NCBI RefSeq assembly: GCF_017916325.1
Contig: NC_090146.1
Location: 129,001 to 193,000 of the forward strand
Direction of reading: 5' to 3'
DNA length: 64,000 bases
Source of the DNA: Leishmania martiniquensis
Lineage: Eukaryota > Euglenozoa > Kinetoplastea > Trypanosomatida > Trypanosomatidae
A program made the translations under genes and the position numbers. Under the pieces are notes generated by a model, which saw only the letters and a program-made list of their open reading frames with translations, had not been told where the DNA came from and ran no database searches. Shown here in pieces: positions 56,817-64,000 of the stretch (its first letter is position 1; every line of letters starts with the position of its first letter).

Positions 56817-59800
56817 GGCGCTCTCCCAGCTCGCGTCTGCCACGCTAAAGAGCTGCAGTCAGCGAGGTGGAATACCCCGGTGGGGGGGGGAGGGTGAAAA
56901 AGGGGCAAAGCACCACTAGGATACCACTCCCCCCCTTCCTCTCGCCCCAGACAGTTTGCACGCACACATGAACCACCTGGGAGGAGTGGATCGGGGTCTT
57001 CCTTTTTTCCATTTTGTTTTTCCTTTTCTGCGTAGAACTGCTTAGCACATCTGTAGCCTCTGCGATCTAGTTCTGATGCCGGCTCTCCATACACCACATG
57101 CCCTTTTTTTCCTTTGTCCCGGCAGCGATGTGGACTTGGCATCATCTGTGCTGCCCCCTTCCCCCCTCAAGAAGAAAAGGCAAAAACAAAGAGATATTTT
57201 ATGGGCGCATTGCTTCCAATGTGCCCACGTATGGAATCGGCGGACTCTCAGCGCAAGAAGCGCAGCTCGCCCTTTTTTCACCTCAAATGAGCACCATCTC
57301 CCCCGTGACGGGAAGGGGCGCAGGCACATTTGATGCTCATCGCCAGCTGATAGGTGTGTGCGTGTGTGTGGGGAGGTGAATGACAATCAGCACTCTTTTC
57401 TTTTCTGTCCTCCCTTTTTTCCTCCTCTCATGACCTTGACGCTGTCAAAGCTTCGTCACCCTTTTCACACATGAGCTCTTGTGCTGCAGAGGATCAAGAG
57501 CTGCATTAGGTTGATTCGCTCTCTTCTGGACACACGCACTCGCAGCCGAATATATATATATGTGTGTGTATCAAAACCTCTCGCGTATGGGCTCTTCCAG
57601 CCGCTGGCACACCGCTCAGCGAACACCCCTTTCGATCTCTTCAACTCTCACGGTTTGCCTTCGGCCTTATCTTTATCGGCTCCCTTCTTGCCCCTTCCAC
57701 CACATGTGCACCCTGAACGGTCTTTTTTTTTCTTTCGCTCACATTCTGTATCCTCGGACTCGCATTGCCGAATGCTGATTCACCTCTCTGCACACCCTTC
57801 TACAGCCTGCTCTGATGTCGCGTGGACTTTAGCGTTATGCTTGTTTAGTTCCCTTCCCTGATATGTGTTCTACCCTTCGGTTTGCTCTTTTCCACGCGTC
57901 GAGCGGTAACCTCTAATAAAGTTCCTTGTTCCGTGCTTTTCTTTTCTGGGTCGCTTTAGTGCACCTATGTCTGGCTCTCCCTGTCCCACGGCCTGGCTAT
58001 TGTGGCGTTTCCTTTCCGCCGGGGGTGTCGTCTTTATTTTTTTCGCTTCTGGTGCACTTCTCGGTGCTCCTGTGCTCTCCTCGAAAGCGCGGCTCATCGC
58101 CAACATCGACTCCCTCTCTCCTTCCACGTTCCTCTTATCCCGCCGGTCAACCCTCCTTATCGCCCTTTCGGTCATGCCTTGCCTCCGAGAAACAAAAAGG
58201 CAACGCCACATCCTTCCGCCCTCCTGTCTCGCCCTTGCGGCTGGACACACTTCCGCGCGCACGCACACACCTGCAAGATCGACGCCTGCTCCTCGATGCG
58301 CTCTGAGAGTGGGCTTCGCCAAAGGTGCTCCTCTTTCCCTGGCCGCCACGTGGCGCGCCGAGCCGGAAGATTGGAGTTTTTGGCCACGAACGAGGGCGGC
58401 CAACAGGTTTGGGGGGGGGGCTGGCTTCAGCGAGCAGGGAAGCCTTCTCCCCTGAACGCGCCTCCTCTGCGATGATGATGTCGTGAACAAGTCCGATGCC
58501 CTCTTGGCGTCTGCATAGTGTATATTACCGTCACCTGCCTACGGTCAGGCGACGCGCTTGCTCACCCGCTTTACGAGTGCGACGGTCTGGCAGTGGAACA
58601 GGGCAGTCTGGACGGAGACGGTGCTCTCACACTTGTGAGCGCAGAGCGTGACGCAGCGGCAGCAGACCCCCGCTTCCCTCGATTTCCCGGTTACCATAAT
58701 CGGCAACCTGCAAAGGGAGGCGTCCGGCAGGTCCACGGCCACTCAGGGCTCACAAGGCGCTGGCGCCAATGGCTCTGCTCGGCGGGTTGGCGGCCAAGGC
58801 CTACGTCCTTCTTTCCAGAGGGCTTCGAAGAGTGCGTCGTCACGGTTTTCATGGGCCAGTATCGATGGGTGTGCTGGGGTCGGCGCAGCGGCTCTTGGAA
58901 CGCTAGCATCAAGGTCGAATGATCCTCTCAGATGAAGCGCCACTCGCGCCAAGCGCTTTACGGCATTCTGGGAACTGAGCAGACTTTTTCCCGACAGGAG
59001 CCGTAGTTTACCTTCTCATAAACCACAGCCCAGCGTCGCCCGCCACCATGCAGTCGGAAGAGGGCTCGGCTCCTTGCTGAGGCTTCGCCCTTCTCCCCCC
59101 CCCCCCCGCGTGGCCGTGGCGGGGGGCGGCGGAAGGTCCCCCTACCGCGCTCTCATTGAAAAAAAAAACAGCTGCAGAGGTAAGCTGGCGGCCCGGAGAG
59201 ATGGTGCTTGTGGGGGGACGAATCCTAGGGGGGAGGAATGGGATCTCTTTCCCTTCTCTTAGAAAAACACAAGGTAAATGGGGAAGCTTCTTGACCTGTG
59301 AATATCGAAAGCGGCACTATGGCAGCCCTGCGGGTCAGTCAAAGATGATCGTGGGCAGCAGAGGCAGCTTCACGTCACTTCCCTTGGAGTGTGCGCAGCT
59401 ATGAAGACAATGCATCCATGGCTGTACAGCACCCTCGGAGGTGACCACACTTCCACTCTACTCTCCCATATACTTCATGTACGATATGGGGAAGAAACAC
59501 ACACATGCACACACAAAGTATGTGTGTGGGGCTGAGGAGAGCCAGAAGGCGAGGATGTTCTGACTTTTGTGTTGCCCCACGCTCTCTCTCTCTCTTTCTC
59601 TCTTGTTTTCTTCTCCGGCGCACGCCTCCGCTTTTTCTGACTCTCGTGTCTCGACGAGACGACTTTTTTTTTTCTCTCTCTGCTCTCATCTGACATTCCT
59701 GCATCCTTTCAGAGTAGAACAGCGAAACACACATACGCAGACGCACACGCACGCCCATAAGACGAAGGGAATACACTGGTCTGCTCGTGCTTTCTCCCCC

Positions 59801-60119
59801 CTTTTTTTCCCGTTCTCACCCCCTTACCCTTCCACCTCTTTCTCTGTCGTCTTTTGCATCTGCATAGACGTCCGAGTTTACATGGATGGCACTTCATCCA
59901 CCAACGAATTTCTTGTTTTCTTCTCATGCTTTTCATCTTATTTACTGGTCTCACCGGATCCTATAAAGCAAGCTTTGCCACAGTGGAGGAGAAGCGCCTG
60001 CAGACGTGGGCGCAAGGAAGTGAGATAGCGGCGAAGCTAGATGTAGCGTCATACCGCTTGACTTTGTAGGAGTTTCAGCGGTGCTGCCTTTGGAGGTGCA
60101 CCAGCAGAGGCTGACCAAC
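56817..60119. other. 3.3-kb intergenic region
   Basis: Contains a (TA)n(GT)n tract at 57550-57570, T/C-rich tracts near 57620-57760, 58000-58150 and 59580-59700, an uninterrupted C-run near 59095-59107 and an A-run at 59160-59168. Several ORFs of 100-160 codons are open, on both strands, but have T/C-tract or Arg/Ser-rich compositions. I cannot support a gene, although the length would allow a small one or ncRNAs. Confidence 0.5.
57550..57570. repeat. (TA)n(GT)n microsatellite
   Basis: Alternating TA run passing into GT repeats. Confidence 0.85.
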
Positions 60120-61787
60120 ATGGATCCTTCTGTGTACGAGGTCTTCGAGGAGTGCCGCTACAAAAGTCTGCTTGCCGTCTGTCATCTAGCCCGGCTAATT
60201 GATGCCGCCATGTCTGGGTTTGAGGAATCGGCACAAGTGTCTGCTGCGCAGACGCACGAGGACGCAAGCTACTACGATGGCGCCCTTAGCAGTACCTTAA
60301 GCACAAAGCGGGAGGAGCCTATCGGACAGCCCACCTCGGACGTCGCCATTAGCCCCGGTAGCACGGAAGATCTGCCCCTCTTCATTCCCTTGGTCGATAA
60401 CGACTCGGACAGCTCATTCTGCACGATGCTGCACGTGGAGGCGGAGGGTAGCTCGAACGCAAGTGGGCTGGGGTACTTTTCTGAGAATGCCGCAAAGGAG
60501 CGAAGCAAGCAGAGCACAGACGTGAAGGGTGCCTCCCCGGCCGCTCCTGGAAGCGGAGAGCGTCATGTTGCCCTGTTTCCTCATTTCAACGGTCACTGGG
60601 AATGCGGCATCTTCAGCGGGAAACGGGTGTACATCGATACAGGCGGCTTATACATCGGTCGTGGAGCGACCGCGCTGGTTTACGAGGGGTGGATGGTGGT
60701 GACGGATATGGTGGGCGGCAGTGAGGTTTGCCTTGCCAAGGTTCCAGTAGCGATCAAGGAGGTAACGTACAATGCAAAAGAGAGAAAGGTGCGCACGTTG
60801 TATGAGCTGGCGGTGAATCTGCGCTTGGATATGGTACATCCTGGTATAGTGCACAGCTACTACGCAGGGACGTACACGCCCCACCTAGATGTCTTCCGCG
60901 GAGGAGGGAAAGCAATGCTGTACGCTCACCTGGTGCTGGCACGCAGTGCCACAGGCAGCGTTGCCGATGTGCTGAAGCGCGCTGGCCCGCTTCCTGAGTC
61001 GGAGATTAAACGATGCATCGCGGAGGTGCTTTCGGCGCTCCAGTGCATTCACGAGGACTACCGCCTCGTTCACAACGACATAAAACCGCACAACATTCTT
61101 ATCTTTGACGACCCCAGTGGCTATTATGCAGATTTCAAGTATCAAATTACAGACTTGACCAGCATTGCGCCGTCCACACCTATCGAGGATGCTCTGCGGG
61201 ATATTGCCGCCGCAACGAAACGGCATGGAAGTGTTTTCTCGGAGGGGGGTACGGTCATGTACATGTCCCCGGAAAGCTGTCTGGGGCTGGGGACACTGAC
61301 CAGCAACGATGTGTGGTCGCTCGGCATCACGGCGTTCCACATGGCAACGGGAACGTTGCCTTGGCGACCACTGGAGCGGCAGTATCCCAGTATCATCTTG
61401 AACGGGTACCGCCAAAAGTACACCTTGCAGAGTTTGGTCGGCATGCACTTCAACAACATAAGCGAAGCTTCCCGGGCTTCTAACCCGACAGGGGCAGGGG
61501 ACCTACCGCATGCAGACTGCGACAAAAAGCCCTGTGTCCGATTTCACGCCAGCAGCACTTCTAGCCCAATGACGACAGGTAGCTCCAGCTCCACAAGCCA
61601 AGTACTCCGCGACCAGTACAAGGAGTTTGAGCCCGTGCTTGACATTTTGGACGAGGTGAACGTCTCAAGTGAATTCCGCAGCTTTTTGGCACAGTGTCTC
61701 ATTGAAAATCCAGTCAAGCGCCCTACCTGCCGTCAACTAAGAAGCCATCCATTTGTGAAGGACGTAAAGTTGGCGTCACAACACTGA
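60120..61787 (+). CDS. Protein kinase, STE/MEK-like, with atypical catalytic motifs
   Basis: 555 residues from ATG 60120. The N-terminal 170 residues are disordered and acidic with Ser-rich patches. The kinase domain covers about 175-550: glycine loop GRGATALVYEG (from G180), VAIKEV with Lys213, catalytic loop HNDIKPHNIL (H318-N319-D320; canonical HRD has Arg at the middle), metal motif D345-L-T in place of DFG, TVMYMSPES as the APE region, DVWSLGITAF, and RPTCRQLRSHPF near the end. The Lys, catalytic Asp, Asn of HNIL and metal Asp are present, so activity is possible; HND and DLT are unusual. A Ser-rich insertion (about 465-500) splits the C-lobe before LDILDEVNVSSEF. Domain features favour the STE group common in trypanosomatids. 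The spliced-leader site is probably the T/C run ending at about 59712. Confidence 0.85.
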   Translation: MDPSVYEVFEECRYKSLLAVCHLARLIDAAMSGFEESAQVSAAQTHEDASYYDGALSSTLSTKREEPIGQPTSDVAISPGSTEDLPLFIPLVDNDSDSSFCTMLHVEAEGSSNASGLGYFSENAAKERSKQSTDVKGASPAAPGSGERHVALFPHFNGHWECGIFSGKRVYIDTGGLYIGRGATALVYEGWMVVTDMVGGSEVCLAKVPVAIKEVTYNAKERKVRTLYELAVNLRLDMVHPGIVHSYYAGTYTPHLDVFRGGGKAMLYAHLVLARSATGSVADVLKRAGPLPESEIKRCIAEVLSALQCIHEDYRLVHNDIKPHNILIFDDPSGYYADFKYQITDLTSIAPSTPIEDALRDIAAATKRHGSVFSEGGTVMYMSPESCLGLGTLTSNDVWSLGITAFHMATGTLPWRPLERQYPSIILNGYRQKYTLQSLVGMHFNNISEASRASNPTGAGDLPHADCDKKPCVRFHASSTSSPMTTGSSSSTSQVLRDQYKEFEPVLDILDEVNVSSEFRSFLAQCLIENPVKRPTCRQLRSHPFVKDVKLASQH

Positions 61788-64000
61788 CGTCTGTCTGTGG
61801 CTGCGCATGTGCGCTGTCGCTGCAACCTCTCTTTTGCCTTCCACGCTTACTTCGTTCTCTATTCGTTGTCTACTACTCAAAGCCATTGCTCTTTTCCGTC
61901 CTTTTTGTTTCTGTATTCGCTCGCTCTCTCTCCTCCGCGTCGTCTCGGACGCTCATCTCTGCAGGGTCCCGTTACGGATTGTGCCACGATGCGCGCGTTT
62001 CCCTCGCTTTTGAGGTAAACGGTCGTCTTGGAGCTGCAGAAGGGAAGGCTACATATCGAGAGGGATGCGCGCGGCGCCCGATTGCCTAGCATGTTGCGAC
62101 CACGCAGTTGGTTCGTCGAGGCTATCTCTCGGTCCTTCTCGGCGACTTGCGCGGTGGAAGAGTGCTGCGGATGTTTTTTGAGTCCCCTGTGTGCTCAACA
62201 TCCGCCCAAGCTCGCTTGCCGCGTGGTAGGAGCGGAGATGAAGCGGCACTCGTCACGTGTTGGGTAGTATGGCACCCGCGGATGACCCTGTGCTACGACC
62301 CTCGCTTAGTAGAGGTGGATATGCACACTCCACAACTTTCCTGGGCGCAGATGGGCCTTAAGCGGAAGCAGAGACGACGTTTCGGGCAGCCCCCTCACTC
62401 CCTCTCCCTCTCCCCCCGAAAAATTTTCGACTTGCGTGAGCCTGGGTGACACGAAAGCCGAGGCGAAAGTGAGGAGGGAAAAGTGAAAATTGATGCACGG
62501 ACTGTCGTCGTACATTTTTTTGTTTGGCTTCTTCAATGCGTGCGTGTGTATATTTTTCATCTGCGCCTCGCTATTCCTTTCCCCCTCAACCCTCTGAGCT
62601 TTATTACCTGCTCGTTTTTTCTCGTCTCTACTCGTGTGTGTGTGCGTCGTCGAAACATGTGGCAGCACGTGCGGGCAGAATTTCACTATGTGGGTGTGAC
62701 TTCCCATGTCGTGGTTGGGCAAGCGTTTCATCGCCTGCTCTCCTCCTCCTGCTACACGTCTACTTTGCTTCCCGATCTGTGATGTGTGTTGTGGTGCGCT
62801 GCCCCCACCACGTACACCCCGACGGAGACACGGAGGATACAGCAAAGCGTTCTCTGACTTCTTTTTTTGTATCGGTTTGCATTTAACCCTGTCGGACGGT
62901 TTCGTCTTGTCCTCTCCCCTCGTGCGCGTCTCGCGCGAGCTTCACTCTCAGCGGGTGCGACCACTTTTCTGTTTCCCGTTTTCTCTCTTTTTTTTCACTT
63001 TCCCTTCCAATCGCTGGAGAGAAAGGGCTGGGCACACTCAGCACATCAGAGCAAAAAAAAATGAAAACGCCGCCACGCAAATAGGAAGAGCGAAACGAAG
63101 AGGGGCAAATCGAAGTCGCCCTGGAGGCGAGCATGACACCTGTACCCGCTTGCTTTCAAACGTGCAACTCATCGAAACGATGCTTTGGATATGCTTTATT
63201 CACCCTTTTCGCAGGCCGTCGCAGCGAATCTTATCAACAGCGCCAATCGAGTTTTTTTTTCTTTCAAAATGGTGAAAAAGAAGGAGCCGAGGAAGTGCTC
63301 ACCAAGGGTACTTAGGGGTGCGGAGCGCAGCATTCATATACACCAACATACGCACGCTTTCATACACCTGTGGTCGATCCCTAGCAGAGAGGGAGGGAGG
63401 GAGGGGAGGGCCATCTGAACCTTTCCAAGTAGACATGGTACTTAGTCGTGGTGGTGGACGCGAAGCACCTGCTTGCTAGTCCTCTGCAGCTCACATCATC
63501 CTTTCTCTCTCTTTTCTTACAGTTCTGCATCAATAAGACTAGGCTTCTTCTGACTTTTAGTGCGCACGCAAACGGGCAGGGAGGAGAGGAAGGACGCACC
63601 TAAGCGAGGAAACAGAAAGTGAAGAGGTGAGAGGGGGGCTCTCTTTTTTCCGTTAGGCTTGCTTCCAGCGTTCAGCGGAGTGCGTTCGCCCTGCGGGCGG
63701 GTGGGGTGGGGTGGGGGGAGGCAGAGGAGTGAGTGCAAAGGCACATGACCCCGGCTTTTCTCTACGTGAGGGGGAAAGGACAATAAGGGGGGAGCGTGAC
63801 GAGATCTCTCGCCCTATTCCCTGTAGGGCAGGCCATCCAGAACCATGCAAACAATGCTTTCAGCTTCACGCAAAGGACAGCGTATCTGCGTATCCGCTCA
63901 GGTGACGATATGTATGGGAGCACACACGCGAATGAGCAAGGCAGCAGCACTGTTGCGCACGCTTCTTTTGCGCTCTCCTCACGAAAGGCGTACACCACCA
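61788..64000. other. Terminal 2.2 kb without a recognised gene
   Basis: T/C-rich DNA near 61840-61950 and 62580-62640, several poly-A/T runs (62510-62522, 62975-62995, 63051-63062) and GGAGG repeats near 63392-63410. ORFs up to about 190 codons have no recognisable content. It probably holds the 3' UTR of the kinase and the 5' flank of a gene beyond the window. Confidence 0.5.

Noticed and set aside
58518..58922. 134-codon ORF in the 3.3-kb spacer
   Set aside because: No recognisable domain, no good acceptor site, and an open antisense frame of similar length.

Overview
The window looks like nuclear DNA of a trypanosomatid, most probably a Leishmania-type (Leishmaniinae) parasite. Every supported protein gene lies on the + strand and is intronless. 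Genes are separated by long pyrimidine-rich, (CA)/(GT)-microsatellite-rich spacers with polypyrimidine tracts followed by AG, as expected for polycistronic transcription and trans-splicing. Pol III genes form a 5S rRNA/tRNA cluster, a layout known from Leishmania. Codon use of the housekeeping genes is strongly GC-biased.

Layout: 1-36.8 kb is one directional gene cluster. It carries a tandem universal-stress-protein-like gene (1.3-2.9 kb) bracketed by two identical 609-bp direct repeats, a tubulin-tyrosine-ligase-like glutamylase (7.0-11.1), the ribosome-biogenesis WD40 protein BOP1/Erb1 (13.5-16.0), an RCC1-repeat protein (17.0-19.3), a basic N-terminus protein of repeated modules (19.9-22.5), a leucine-rich-repeat/coiled-coil protein (23.7-25.5), an ATP-dependent DNA-ligase-family protein (26.3-28.6), a protein of unknown function (29.1-31.1), a Pumilio-repeat protein (31.8-34.1) and another unknown (34.8-36.8).

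37.2-48.4 kb interrupts this cluster. A 5S rRNA / tRNA-Leu(AAG) / tRNA-Ala(CGC) block of about 430 bp occurs twice in inverted orientation (37188-37617 and 47973-48402), with a tRNA-Gly(CCC) next to the right copy. Between the arms sits a tyrosine-recombinase retroelement of the DIRS order (resembling trypanosomatid VIPER/TATE elements). It has a Gag-like ORF, a Ulp1/C48 cysteine-protease ORF, a middle ORF split over two frames, a tyrosine recombinase, and a reverse transcriptase-RNase H. It is followed by about 4.6 kb of non-coding sequence that contains an inverted, about 90% identical copy of the element's downstream 175 bp, probably the remnant of a second element.

48.4-64 kb continues on the + strand. 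A 1.0-1.1k-residue protein with a cap guanine-N7-methyltransferase domain, a four-CxxC zinc module and a guanylyltransferase-like domain that has lost key residues lies in visibly less GC-rich DNA. It is followed by a TPR protein, a small one-membrane-span protein and a kinase with HND and DLT in place of HRD and DFG. The last 2.2 kb hold no gene I can support.

The housekeeping genes do not form an evident pathway; in trypanosomatids neighbours in a directional cluster are co-transcribed but usually functionally unrelated. The parts most worth follow-up are the protease-bearing retroelement inside the inverted Pol III cluster and the capping-enzyme-like gene just beyond it.
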